The notes under the pieces are model-generated. The model made no database searches. It was not told the origin of the DNA and saw only the letters and a program-made list of their open reading frames with translations. From Rhynchopus euleeides (lineage: Eukaryota > Euglenozoa > Diplonemea > Diplonemida > Diplonemidae), in the NCBI GenBank assembly GCA_963210315.1, contig OY723268.1, positions 62,001 to 126,000 on the forward strand: 64,000 nucleotides of DNA, read 5' to 3'. Shown in pieces: positions 49,034 to 59,493 of the stretch (position 1 is the stretch's first letter; every line of letters starts with the position of its first letter). The position numbers and the translations under genes were made by a program.

Positions 49034-49472
49034 TCCCTAAGGGAAGCAAGGCAACCCTCCCAACCCCAAAAAATCCGGCCCGAGTCGGGAGTCGGGAGTC
49101 GGCCTTATTTACACCCCTGGAGGGGGGAGGGGGGAGGCTGTGCACCCAAGCAAGAGGAAAGGCAAGGTGTGTATGTGTTGCAGAAGGCGCAGCAATCAAA
49201 ACCGCTGACACGGGGAGGGGGACAGCAGCCGGGCAGCGGGAACCTGTCCTGTGGGCGCGGTGTGGATATGCATGTGGTCCCAGATACGATGCATGAACGA
49301 GTTGTGTGTCGAGCCATCAGAATATTATAGACTGGCAAGGACTGAGAAAAACCAAGTCCCAAGTCCCAAGTCCCGGACCCCCAAACCTTATTCTCAGCAG
49401 TGAGGTGGGGGAGGGGAATGCACCTTTTCCAGGACTTTCCAGCAACCAGTCATTTGGCACACAGCCTCGCGC
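49034..49472. other. Intergenic stretch with short direct repeats
   Basis: It contains GTCGGGA triplets (49084-49104) and AAGTCCC triplets (about 49362-49378), but no gene. Confidence 0.5.
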
Positions 49473-50225
49473 TTAACATGAGTCGTCGTCCTCCAGCAAC
49501 TCGTAGTCATCTGTCTTCCGCTTGAGGTAGTTGTCCTGCACCCAGGCCTGAATGCTGTTCAGGAGCCCAGGCCCGACAAGCATGACGCTCACAAGGAAGA
49601 TCCTGGGATGCCCTGCAAACACTGCACAGAGGGCGGTAACTGCCCCCCTCAGCGGGAAGAGCAGGGCACACAGCACGATGGTGCAGAGCGCACGAGAAAC
49701 GATAACGATGCCTGTAAAGGAGAGAAGCTGTTTGACCCACACCACCCAGGTGGGGTAAACGCCTGTGTGTTCCAAGTCGCTCCAGTGGCGTTTCGCAGCT
49801 TGCTCTTCGAGCAGCTGGAGGAAGGTGATGGAGCAATAGACACCGAAGGTGGTGTCCACAAGATATGTCACAAGGTACCAGCCACATTCATACTCGACGT
49901 GTGTGAGACGCCCGAGGATGATGGTGTTCAACATGCCGCACAGGTGAGCCGCCCCGCTGGCCGCCCCTTGCTTGCTGGTGTCCATGAGCCACACCCTCAC
50001 GCTCCGCCTGGGGTACTCCACATGCCGCTTCCCCACCAACACACACACAACCAGCAGCAGCAGGGCAAGCTGCACGAACAGGGAGAAGCGAGACCCGGCG
50101 ACTGTGCAGATCGTTGTCGGATCCGGTGAGTTCTGAGGGTGCACATCCCACACTGCGAGCACGGACGCAAGCGCCGCAGCCTCGACCACGATCCAGAACA
50201 CGGCGCTGAAGATCACAGAACGCAT
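49473..50225 (-). CDS. STIMATE/TMEM110-family multi-pass membrane protein
   Basis: The 346-codon frame opens at 50513; I take ATG 50225 (residue 97 of that frame) because the first hydrophobic segment starts there, and several AG sites lie just upstream. From the ATG about five to six membrane segments follow. The family signature is clear: VWLMDTSKQGAASGAAHL, then CGWYLVTYLVDTTFGVYCSI, matching the DxSKQ, H...N and CxWY...DxTxG pattern of STIMATE proteins. The C-terminus is acidic (ends YELLEDDDSC). Family members sit in the endoplasmic reticulum or vacuole membrane; in animals STIMATE promotes store-operated calcium entry by acting on STIM1. The role in this organism is inferred only. Confidence 0.85.
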   Translation of the reverse strand: MRSVIFSAVFWIVVEAAALASVLAVWDVHPQNSPDPTTICTVAGSRFSLFVQLALLLLVVCVLVGKRHVEYPRRSVRVWLMDTSKQGAASGAAHLCGMLNTIILGRLTHVEYECGWYLVTYLVDTTFGVYCSITFLQLLEEQAAKRHWSDLEHTGVYPTWVVWVKQLLSFTGIVIVSRALCTIVLCALLFPLRGAVTALCAVFAGHPRIFLVSVMLVGPGLLNSIQAWVQDNYLKRKTDDYELLEDDDSC

Positions 50226-50513
50226 TGCACTGCGTGACCTCCGAGCCGCAGAGGGAAACCTGCAGGGTGTGGGTGGTGTCTGTTGGGCAGGCGGTGTTGC
50301 CCTCTTGGTGATGCAGCGTAGGGGTGTCTGGGTCGGGCGGTCGGCTTGCCTGTGCTCTAGCCTGCCCGACGGCCCTCTGTGCCGCCTCCTCTCCTTCTTG
50401 ACTTTTCGGCCTCGTGGGGAGCAACCGCTGCGTTGGTTTGCAGGATTGCCAGCACAACTTCTGAAGAAGAGGGCCGTAGAGAAAAGAAAAGAGAGAAAAG
50501 ACAAGAAATGCAA

Positions 50514-51437
50514 CGGTTCGAGCCATCTGGCAAAGCCATGGGACCGAGGTCCTGCGGTATAGGCCCCGGATTATTCCCTGCGGCTTTGCCAGGCCCGCTG
50601 TCTGGGTACGCACACAATCGTGAAACACCACCAAAGAAGTGCAGCCTCCAGAATTCGTGGAGCTGCGAGGGGCAAACAACATCACCATCGCATGACGATG
50701 GCGCTTGAGCTCCGTCGTCCAATTCGTTGTGAAATGAAAGGCGTATGAAACTGCTGACTGCGATGCATGTCATTCACTGTTCATTCTTTGGGGCATGCTT
50801 TTTAGACGAACATCCACAAGACGGAGAAGGCGGGGGTGTGATTCCGACAGACCTGCTTCTGTGCCCTGCCCCCCCACATGCGCCCCACACCCACATCGGC
50901 AGCAGTATGTGAGGTGGTGGGAACAACGCATCAAAGCAAGAACAAGGAACCACGGTTGCGATTTTGAGGTCCTCAGAGCACTTTATGCGGAAAGGATCTG
51001 CTTCAAGAATGGAAGGGTGCGGTTGCAGCAAGCTGACAACACTGTGCCCTCGTAGAGGCAGAGACGAGAGCCCCCTCTCTGTCTCTAGAGGGAGACGCAC
51101 ACCAGCAACACCTCCCCGAGGTCCTCGGTCCAATGACAAGAAAGGTGGCGACGGGGTCGAAGACAACCCATCTGCAGCGCACCTACGCTTGCGCAGCTCG
51201 TGCAAAACCTGATGTGTGTATGACCTGAGTCACCAATCATATCCACACTTCGTATCGTTCGGTCCATTTGCCCCCAATGAGAAGGTCCAGAGTTTCGGCG
51301 AAGGGGCAGTGTTTCGCGGCGGCTTGTCCCTGGTTTTGAATACACTGCACGCATCGCAACCCCCCTCCCAAAACCTTCTCTCCGCACAGCCACGAAAGCA
51401 ACAAAACATTGCTTTGGGGGGGGGGGGGGGCAAATCG
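50514..51437. other. Gene-free stretch
   Basis: Only short overlapping frames on both strands and a G14 run at about 51417-51430. No gene is supported, although a 5' exon of the STIMATE gene could lie near 50.5 kb. Confidence 0.45.
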
Positions 51438-51493
51438 TTTACACGGTGGGATCTTGTAAATTTTACATGTAAAAATACCGATTTTTACATGTA
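51438..51493. repeat. Inverted-repeat end (partner at 61394-61450)
   Basis: TTTACACGGTGGGATCTTGT followed by two TTTTTACATGTAAAAA-like palindromes. The reverse complement matches 61394-61450 at nearly every base, 10 kb away. Confidence 0.85.
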
Positions 51494-51540
51494 CCGTAAA
51501 CGGAAATATTGTGGACCGTAATAAAGGTGAACCGTACTAT

Positions 51541-51609
51541 AGGTGGACCGTAAAAAAGATGGAACAAATGGGATTTTTCCGGAACTTGGAACATTTTTAC
51601 GGTCCACCT
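51541..51609. repeat. 69-bp hairpin element 1
   Basis: AGGTGGACCGTAAAAA at one end and TTTTTACGGTCCACCT at the other, with GATGGAAC/GGAACTTGGAAC inside. A related element is at 52221. Confidence 0.75.
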
Positions 51610-52220
51610 ATTTTACGGTTGGGATAGTGGACTTGGCGGTTTTTTTTACGAGTTCCTTCGTGACGAAGTCGCGAAGGAACCAAGGAAATCGTACGACTGA
51701 AGCTGCAGGATTAACACCACAGAGCCTCAGCACAGAGTGTGCGCTCACCATCGTCCGGGAACTGTTCTCCCACAGTTACTGCAGGGTGTACTACACTAAA
51801 GGAGTACGATTTCCCTGAATTTTCCGGGCACTGATTCACGAATTTACATCTGGAGGGAGCCCGGTGGTCTCAGCTTCTGTCTGCGCGCCCTGCCGTACTG
51901 TGGCTGCTTTTGTGGGCTCGTGCATCAGGTTCTACTTTTACTTCTACCGGAACGCTCCTTGCATGGTACTACACTTCTCGAGGTGTGGTGGTGGGTGAGT
52001 CTCGAGGTGAGTGGTGGTGATCGTGCCCTTTCCACACGCAGGGAGGACTTGCTTCTCTTGCTGGTGTTGGTTGCGGTGGTGGAGGGAGGGTCCAAAGCTG
52101 GGAGGTCGGGAGGCCTACGTGCGGGAGTCTGCGGCGTGGAGGCCGCAGTCCGCGCCCCGCAACCCACCAGCCCGCGGGCGAAAATCGCATTGTCTTTTCC
52201 ATATGCAGTCCCAATAAATA
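51610..52220. other. Gene-free stretch between hairpin elements
   Basis: No gene is supported; plus- and minus-strand frames are short and unrecognised. Confidence 0.4.
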
Positions 52221-52287
52221 GTGGACCGTAAAAAAGATGGAACGTTTGGCCTTTTTTTGGGAACTTGGAACATTTTTACGGTCCACC
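52221..52287. repeat. 67-bp hairpin element 2
   Basis: GTGGACCGTAAAAAAGATGG at one end and TTTTTACGGTCCAC at the other, with a loop that differs from element 1. Confidence 0.75.
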
Positions 52288-52308
52288 CTTTTTCCGTTTA
52301 CGGTATTA

Positions 52309-53990
52309 TACATGTATAATACTTGCATGTCAACTATTATACATGTATAACCCTTTAAGTCCCAAGGCGCAATATATTGCGCCTACACTTTCGGTTCACA
52401 TTTTGTTAGCACGCATTTTTGTCTTTTTGGCAAACCCTGGGCACCATGAAAAGGGTTTGGACAGTTCTTTTCAAGACAACAAAAATCGACGAGATATCTG
52501 TCTGTCGGTTGCCCGCCGTCACCCCTGAGAATCTGGGCCCAGGTCGGTTTTTCAGGTGAAAACAGCATTCTGGGCCCTTGGTTTTCTGTGCACACCCCAA
52601 CAAGGTCTGGCATACTTTGCCGGTGGTCTTTGTGCCCGACCCTGGCCATCTGGTAAAGGGGACTCGAGAACCTTTCCAAGGAATCAAGACCCGCCCAGAT
52701 ATACCCCGATGTGGTGCACGTGTCAACTGAAGGCAAGGGAGTGCCTGATTGTCAATTCCTCGCCTGTCAAAATGTACCTGGGACCCCCCGTGTTTAAGTC
52801 CCCCCCCTTGGAGACGATTTTCGGCCGGGGGGACTTAAACACGGGGGGGGCGGACCTAAACGCAGGGGGGGCTTAAACACGGGGGTGGCACGGTGGAGAC
52901 CAAGAAGACCTCTTCCGCTTCCGTCGTAGGGGGGGTGATTCTGGTCCGGATGGACTTTTGGCACCCCCCTTTTCGACTCTGACAGCACCTGGAGGGCACC
53001 AGGTGGCCTCGCGGCCACTTGATGACCCTCCAGACCGGCCCACCCCGTGTTTAGGTCCACCTGTGTTTAAGTTCCCCCCCCCTGCCAGACCCCCAGGGGG
53101 GGGACTTAAGCACGGGGGAAAGGGAGGGGGGGCTTATACACGGGGGGTCCCAGGTCTGGGTGATATCTTATCCTGGCCTTGGGCCGTGCCCAGATTGAGC
53201 CAAGCTAAACCAGAAGAGTGTCTGATCTACTTGGGGAGAACATATTCGAGGCGCTTCTCTCTTCCGTGCGCAGTTGCAGCACCGAGTAGTCTGCAATAAT
53301 ACGAGACGCGGGGTGCTGTCCTCTCTGCGGCGACATCTGGTCGAGAACTCAGAGGAGAGGGTAGACGGACACTGGCGACATCCCGGGGTAGTAGAGCGAG
53401 CGCATGGCGACATCTCTGCGAACACTCTCTCTGGCTCAGCACTGCTGCGAAGCACAACAGTTGCCCTTGCAGCCGTCTGAGACAGACTTCCTGCGAGTGA
53501 TTGAGGAAATAACCCCTTTTCGGGTGTTTTCCCACGGTTTCAAAGGGAAAATAGGCACTGAACATAGGCAAAAACCGCCTTGCCCATTCAGTGGCTTCAT
53601 TCTCAGTCCTTTTGGCCGAACTTTTTTTTTCGTCGATGCAATTTGACTCGTTCTTTCCAATAACGCCATCTTCGGATGACTTTTTGGGGAGCCCCGGCAC
53701 CCAAAAATTTTTGCTTTCGAAAATCTGCCATTTTTTTCACCCTCAAATTCACTGTTTGTTGGCCGTGCGAAAAAAGAGACATTTTTTTCGGGGCCAAAAA
53801 ATGGCCATCGTGGAATCTTTCAGTCAAACGCGTTCATATACGGCCAGGGTCGGGCAGAAAAACGAAAATTGAAGCAACTTGGTGTCTAAGGAGAAAAATC
53901 GGCCAAAATGGCCCAAAATAGCCTTGGGACTTAAAGGGATAATACATGTAAATGCCTGAAATATACATGTAAAATACATGTATATCAAGC
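52309..53990. repeat. Inverted-repeat-bounded segment with ACATGTATA ends
   Basis: The left end (52334-52363) has TACATGTATAACCCTTTAAG then TCCCAAGG. The right end (about 53924-53950) has the reverse complement, CCTTGGGACTTAAAGGGATA then ATACATGTA. The 1.6-kb interior includes the foldback at 52776-53155 and no convincing gene. Confidence 0.6.
52776..53155. repeat. 380-bp foldback element
   Basis: The ends ACCTGGGACCCCCCGTGTTT and TATACACGGGGGGTCCCAGG are inverted. Inside are several more copies of a GTGTTTAAGTCCC motif in both orientations (near 52795, 52838, 52873, 53048, 53065 and 53104). Confidence 0.75.
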
Positions 53991-54232
53991 AAAAATACAT
54001 GTATAATAGTTGCATGTCAACTATTATACATGTATTTTTACTTGATATACATGTATTTTACATGTATATTTCATGCATTTACATGTATTTTACATGTATA
54101 ATACTTGTCATGCAAGTATTATACATGTATTTTTACTTGATATACATGTATTTTACATGTATATTTCAGGCATATACATGTATTATACATGTATAATAGT
54201 TGACATGCAAGTATTATACATGTATAATGGGG
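53937..54232. repeat. Cluster of nested ACATGTA palindromes
   Basis: A near-perfect palindrome with arms of about 70 bp is centred at about 54012 (GTTGCATGTCAAC). A second is centred at about 54112 (ACTTGTCATGCAAGT), and a third near 54205. ACATGTA occurs more than a dozen times. Confidence 0.8.
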
Positions 54233-54239
54233 GTATGGA

Positions 54240-55651
54240 AAAGTCGGTGAAAAAAAATGAGAAAAAATGAGAAAAAATCGGCCGAAATTTGCTGTTTTTC
54301 GCTTAAAAAAGAGTGTGGGGAGTTGGGTCCAGTTTAGCAAAGTGAGCTTATTTTTCGAAAATTGAAAAATTGGGGACACCAAAAGTCCCCAAACAAGTCT
54401 TCGACTTGGCGCGCAGAGTGATTTTTTTTTGGTGAAAAAATGCCCCAAAAATTGTCGGGTCAAAAGTTGCTGTTGAAGACGGTGCAAGATCTCTGCAGGC
54501 TGGGTGGGCGCTACGCTGACGGACAACGACAAGCCGGAGGCTGCGACTGTGAAGAATCCAAAGAACGGCCCGGGTCCTCCTCGAGATGGCGGTGCTGGCC
54601 CCTGTTCCCACCGGTGTGACACGGGGCATTCCGGGACGCGATAGCGCTGCTGCACGGATGCCAACGAGGAGGGCCACTCCGAACCCTGAACACCCCGCCA
54701 GACCTGCTTGTTACATCACAAACAGCAGACCCAGAGTGGAGTGCCTCGCCCCGGTAAACTCAAACCCTGCCAGATTGACGAGGCCACCACCTCCTGGCAC
54801 TGCCTGCCCGTGCACGACAGGAACGGGTGACCTGCAGGTCGTCGTGAGCAGGACCATGGCAAACCACTCGAACCTGTGTGGGGTACGGCTGCTACCGCAA
54901 CTCGTCATGTGCGGTGTGCAGCGGGTGCGGGTGCGCCACGACCGGGTGGTGCGTACTCCTCCAGGAGAAGTGGGCGAGCTCATTCCCGCAAACGCCTGAG
55001 TCGGGGATGAACTACCTCCTTCAAAAAGCATCGGAGCACATTGGTGGTCGTGGCGTCAGGGAAACCGACCGTCCTGATGAGAATACGGTAAGTGATGAGA
55101 GGATGTCGGCGCCGTTTGCCCACGTCGTCAACTGTGGGGAGAGTCTGTCGGAGGCGAGGCGGGGAGGGCCGCGACACAACACGGGAACCGGGTCGCAATT
55201 GAAAAAGGGGGACCGGTTCGCGTGTGGAGGGGGGGTGCGGGGGGGAGGCCCGGCAGGCCAAAGGACCGATGCGCCACAAACCCGCGACCGACGCACCAGA
55301 CATGTGTGGGAAGGGGGGGTGCGGGGGGGAACAGGATCCCAGACAACAGGACAGACCAGCCAGGACCTCAGCTGCACGAGTCTTTGTCACGTGGGCTTGA
55401 CATCAGGTAAAAGGCCATTGCTACCAACCTGAGAGCAGAAAGTGGCCTGGTCTCGGTGACAGCACACGGAAGACTTGCTCTCAACGCGGCATGCGGGTCA
55501 CAGAAGTCAGAGCGTGGAGGCAGGGTGACGCGTCATGAAAGAGGACAAAGAGGTGTGGGAGGGAGGAGGCGAGCACAAAAGGGCGTCGGCTACCGCACGC
55601 CCTTTGGCCGCAGCCGACGACCGACCGTACCGGCCCCCGGCCGGGAGGGAG
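54240..55651. other. Stretch without a supported gene
   Basis: A plus-strand frame around 54880-55020 encodes a Cys-rich segment (CYRNSSCAVCSGCGCATTGW), but it has no clear start, so I do not call a gene. TATGGAAA at 54234-54241 is part of an inverted match with 61377-61390. Confidence 0.3.
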
Positions 55652-55735
55652 GTGGGAGGTGGGGGGGGGGGGCGTGGGGGGCGGAGCCCCCCACATGGGG
55701 GGTCCGGGGGGCGAAGCCCCCCGGAAAATTTTTTT
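55652..55735. repeat. G/C-run hairpins
   Basis: GGGGGGCGGAGCCCCCC and GGGGGGCGAAGCCCCCC are two consecutive perfect hairpins after a G14 run. Confidence 0.75.
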
Positions 55736-55751
55736 TTCGGCCAAAAAAAAA

Positions 55752-56525
55752 TTTTTTTCGACATGTCGAAAATCCGGCCACCCTGGGGCAGCAGCCTGGA
55801 CTGGTGGCCACCCCAACCAAAAAAAATCGAAAAAAAATCCGAAAAAAATCCGAAAAATATCGGTGTGGCACCCCAGAGGGCCCGATTTTCGGTTTAGTCG
55901 GCCGAAAAAAGCGCCCTATCACTTCACAGCTACAACCGCTCTGATGAATTTCCTTTTGTTTGTTGCGTTGACGCTTCTACACTTCGGCCAAAATTTTTTT
56001 TTAAGCACACTCGTGTGAGCGGAAAGCGCCCCACCACAGCTGCAACCAAACGTGCTCTATACACTAACCCCACCCTTCATCAGGCTCAGGGTGTGATCAG
56101 TTCAGAGTTTTGTGTGTAGAAGCGTCAACGCAACAAACAAAAGGAAATTCATCAGAGCGGTTGTAGCTGTGAAGTGATAGGGCGCTTTTTTTCGACATGT
56201 CGAAAATCCGGCCACCCTGGGGCAGCAGCCTGGACTGGTGGCCACCCCAACCAAAAAAAATCGAAAAAAAATCCGAAAAAAATCCGAAAAATATCGGTGT
56301 GGCACCCCAGAGGGCCCGATTTTCGGTTTAGTCGGCCGAAAGCGCCCTATCACTTCACAGCTACAACCGCTCTGATGAATTTCCTTTTGTTTGTTGCGTT
56401 GACGCTTCTACACACAAAACCCTGAACTGATCACACCCTGAGCCTGATGAAGGGTGGGGTTAGTGTATAGAGCACGTTTGGTTGCAGCTGTGGTGGGGCG
56501 CTTTCCGCTCACACGAGTGTGCTTA
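55752..56525. repeat. Repeat mosaic around a 25-bp core
   Basis: The order is module C (55752-55909), A plus (55910-55982), B and A inverted (56003-56187), C again (56188-56340), then A-B plus (56341-56525). The two C copies are nearly identical. A 25-bp core, GTTTGTTGCGTTGACGCTT and six more bases, lies at each A-B joint: 55958-55982, 56114-56138 (inverted) and 56389-56413. The last is an uninterrupted A-B copy, equivalent to the empty target of the retroelement. Confidence 0.85.
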
Positions 56526-56638
56526 AAAAGCGCCCTATCACTTCACAGCTACAACCGCTCTGATGAATTTCCTTTTGTTTGTTGCGTTGACGCTTCTACA
56601 CCAGGACCCTCATCCGGAGGGACGTGTCCGTCTCGTTC

Positions 56639-58473
56639 TCAACGAGGCGGGCGCGCTGGTAAAAGTGTGGGTGGCATCGACACTGGTGGCAACTCCACGG
56701 GGTGTGTGGCCTGCGTCCCTCGCGTGTACGCGTCTGCGCGTTGGTCGTGGGTCGCAACCCAGTGTGGAATCAGTCGTATCTGCTGGCGGCGCGCTGTTGT
56801 GTATATCTCCTGCAGCAGAAGGTTGCCTCGGTAGTTGGCGCAGTGGCCCTTCCGGAGCGCGAACACCAGGCCGAGGTTGTCTATGTGGCAGGTCACGCTT
56901 GCCTCCCTCACACGCTGCATCATGCGCACCCCCTGCCACACTGCATACGCTTCCTTCAGGAAGATGTTCGTGTCCGCGTCGCTCCCTTCGAACGCACCTT
57001 GGGACACTGACTCCCCTCCCGGTAACACGAGCACCGCCGCCCACGCCGTGGATGACGCGTCTGTCCAGAGCTCAATGGTCGGTAGCGGGTTCTGCGGCGT
57101 ATACCACTCGTTGTCCTCGATGAGTCGTGTCCGCGCCACTGTCTCCGCCTGCACTGACGGAGGTACTGCGACCCTGGAGTCCCATCGGGCGTTGTTCGAG
57201 TGAGTCTGCTTCGCGATGCGCCGCACGAAGGACAACACGGCTGGCATGTAACACATCGGTGTCCGCATCACATACGACTGCCAGACGAAAGACCCGAATA
57301 CTCTGAACGCCCTGCGTGGTGTCGTGTGGCCGTTGACGACTTCCTTGTACTCTTCCCGTCCGAGGACTTTTTGCACCCAGGCTGTGTCCATGCGGAAACG
57401 GTGTCGCGTCAGGTCGAAGTGGATCCCGAACACTGTGAAGTCCTGCAGCGGCACGCCGTGTTGTGTGTCGTCGAAGTTCAGGGCGGCCCCCACCTTCTCG
57501 CAGCGGCTGATGAAGTCGGCGTACCTCGCCTGTGCCTCTGGTAGGGAGTCTCCGACAGCGATGAAGTTGTCAATCCAGACTATTCCGTGCTCTGGCGGGA
57601 GCAGCACGCGTGCGCTGCGGTTCGCGATTGCCGGGGAATGTGACCACCCCATGCACATGACAGTCAGGAAGGTCTTCACGAATGTCTTTCTCTCCCCGCC
57701 TAGGCGCACTTCGAAGTAGCGTTGGATCTCCTTGTGTACGGGGAACTGGTAGAACCAGCTGCGTGCATCTGCCATCACCACCCAGCTCGCCGCGGCCACT
57801 CGCTGTGTCACCTCCGTGATGTCCTGCAAACGCATGTCCGGTGGGCGTGTCATCAGTGCGTTTAGCCGCCTTGCGTCGACGATGAAACGTTGGCCCCCAG
57901 ACTTCTTGGACACGGTGAACGCTGGCAGCGTGAGGTACGGGTGTGCATCCGCCTCCGTCAGGACGCCATACTCAACCAAGGTGTCCAGGTGGTGCAACAT
58001 GTGGCGTGATACCTTCCTCCCCGTTTTACGTAGTTCTTGGCGGGCCTCGGGAAGCAGTGCGTCAGCGAAAGCGGCTGGCTTGGTGATGAGGTCCAGGACC
58101 CCCGTCAGTTCACCCTCGCTGTCCAACCGTCGCAGTTCCTTGAGATTGAGGCGTGAGGTGCAGATCTCCGCGATGTAGTCCTCTTCCTCCGGCAGCTCCG
58201 TCTTCGCGTTGGCTGGCCGTATCACCTTCCCCCCCGTGCACACACCCAAGTCCTCCCCGTAGAGGTCCTCGACACCCGGACCGTACGACTCTGCGCTATC
58301 CACCTCGCTCCACGCTTCCTCATCACTGGGTGGAGGGTCGGACGTGGCTTCGTCGGATGTGGCATCTTCGTAGTAGCGGCGCGCTGCGAACAGCCTCGTG
58401 GTCCCCGGGAAGTGGGTTGCTGTCAGGGGTTTTGGCTGTGTGCGCGTAGTCCCCCCTTGCTGTCGTTTTTTCT
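56639..58473 (-). CDS. Reverse transcriptase-RNase H of the YR retroelement
   Basis: The open frame runs upstream to 59497, across the whole YR gene, but that part is not protein-like. The domain part starts near 58473. RT motifs: SKKSGGQRFIVDARRLN, then VVMADARSWFYQ (motif A Asp, near 57775) and IVWIDNFIAV (motif C, near 57575), where WIDN stands in place of the usual YxDD. RNase H: ELWTDASS, FLKEAYAVW, CHIDNLG and ATHDQRADAYTRG supply the D-E-D-D set. The frame is -1 relative to YR and has no ATG before the RT domain, so expression probably needs a frameshift or re-initiation. A Lys/Arg-rich VVKKKRQ lies at the join. Confidence 0.9.
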
Positions 58474-59493
58474 TCACCACTCGATCTTCGCCGACACCTG
58501 TGCTGTCTCGCGCGCGTGTGCGTTTTCCGCCGCTGATACGTAACGCATCACACCGTCGACCGTCGCGTGTCTCGAGAGGAGGCGCACCTCCTCCAGTGGA
58601 ACGTTCTTCCGCGCAAGCTGTGTGAGTGCCCCCCTCCGCAGAGAGTGTGCCGTGAGCCCCCTCCGTGCCCGCTTGACGGCTTTTACCACGGTCCGGTAGG
58701 TGACGTCCGCCGGGAACAGTCTCGTCTCTCCTGCACTGCGCGCCCTGCGGAGGCGGTGTCGGAGGATACGGTGTAGGTCCTTCGGCAGGGAGATTCCTGT
58801 GATGTGACCCATGTGGAAAGGGTCCGCCTTCGACTGGGTCCAGCGCACGTATATCGGCTCGCTGCGCTTTTCCGATGTGACGTCCTTCACATCCAAACGC
58901 AGTGCGTCCGAAGCCCTTGCCGCACCCCCCCACATGATGCCGAGCAGCAGTTTCACGATGGGACGTGGCTCCTTCGCTAGCGCCTCCCGGATGTTGTGGG
59001 CTGTTGCTGGTTCTGCTTGCTTCTGTGGTCGTAGTGCTCCTCCCCGCTTCAGCGCCCGCCTGTAGTCCGCCACAATTTGTCTTCCGTCGAGGGGGAACGC
59101 TGCGAAGCGTCTGAGTGCTGCTGCAAGGTTGTTGAGATACTGGAGGGCGGACTGCACTGATAGCCCGTCCTTCCGTTGCTTCGTGACCCACAGCACCGCC
59201 CCTTCGTCGTGTGGCAGTGTCCGCCTCTCCGCTTTCATCCACCCTTCCCGGAACTGCGAGTATCTGTCGTATGTGCGGCGGAGGGCCCCCCAGTATGTGG
59301 GTGCGAGGGCTTGGGACAGGGTGTGCTGTAGTTCCTGGCGAATGGTGGTTGCTTCCTCCGGGGTCACGCTCGTCTCGGTCTTGCGGGGGCGTCCTCTTGT
59401 TGACGGGGGGGCAGATGGTACTGCCTTCACATACACCACCGCGGCGGGGGGGAGGGTCGTGGCCCGCGGGCGTCCCCTGCTGGTGTCGGGAAG
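58474..59493 (-). CDS. Tyrosine recombinase of the YR retroelement
   Basis: The open frame begins right after the gag UGA (59496-59494) in the same frame. There is no ATG before residue W-M near 59230, so the N-terminal part is probably made by UGA readthrough. It has a SAM-like N-terminal core-binding region and a catalytic domain with GGAARASDAL (first Arg), HSLRRGALTQ (His-x-x-Arg), LLSRHATVDG (His) and MRYVS (nucleophile Tyr). The full R-H-R-H-Y set is therefore present. It would integrate a circular DNA intermediate by site-specific recombination. It ends SAKIEW at a UGA. Confidence 0.92.
   Translation of the reverse strand, partial: LPDTSRGRPRATTLPPAAVVYVKAVPSAPPSTRGRPRKTETSVTPEEATTIRQELQHTLSQALAPTYWGALRRTYDRYSQFREGWMKAERRTLPHDEGAVLWVTKQRKDGLSVQSALQYLNNLAAALRRFAAFPLDGRQIVADYRRALKRGGALRPQKQAEPATAHNIREALAKEPRPIVKLLLGIMWGGAARASDALRLDVKDVTSEKRSEPIYVRWTQSKADPFHMGHITGISLPKDLHRILRHRLRRARSAGETRLFPADVTYRTVVKAVKRARRGLTAHSLRRGALTQLARKNVPLEEVRLLSRHATVDGVMRYVSAAENAHARETAQVSAKIEW

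Noticed and set aside
54586-55432. A plus-strand Cys-rich gene (frames of 137 and 184 codons)
   Set aside because: The protein-like part changes frame, the rest is low-complexity and no start or splice pair is convincing, so it is only mentioned as a possibility.
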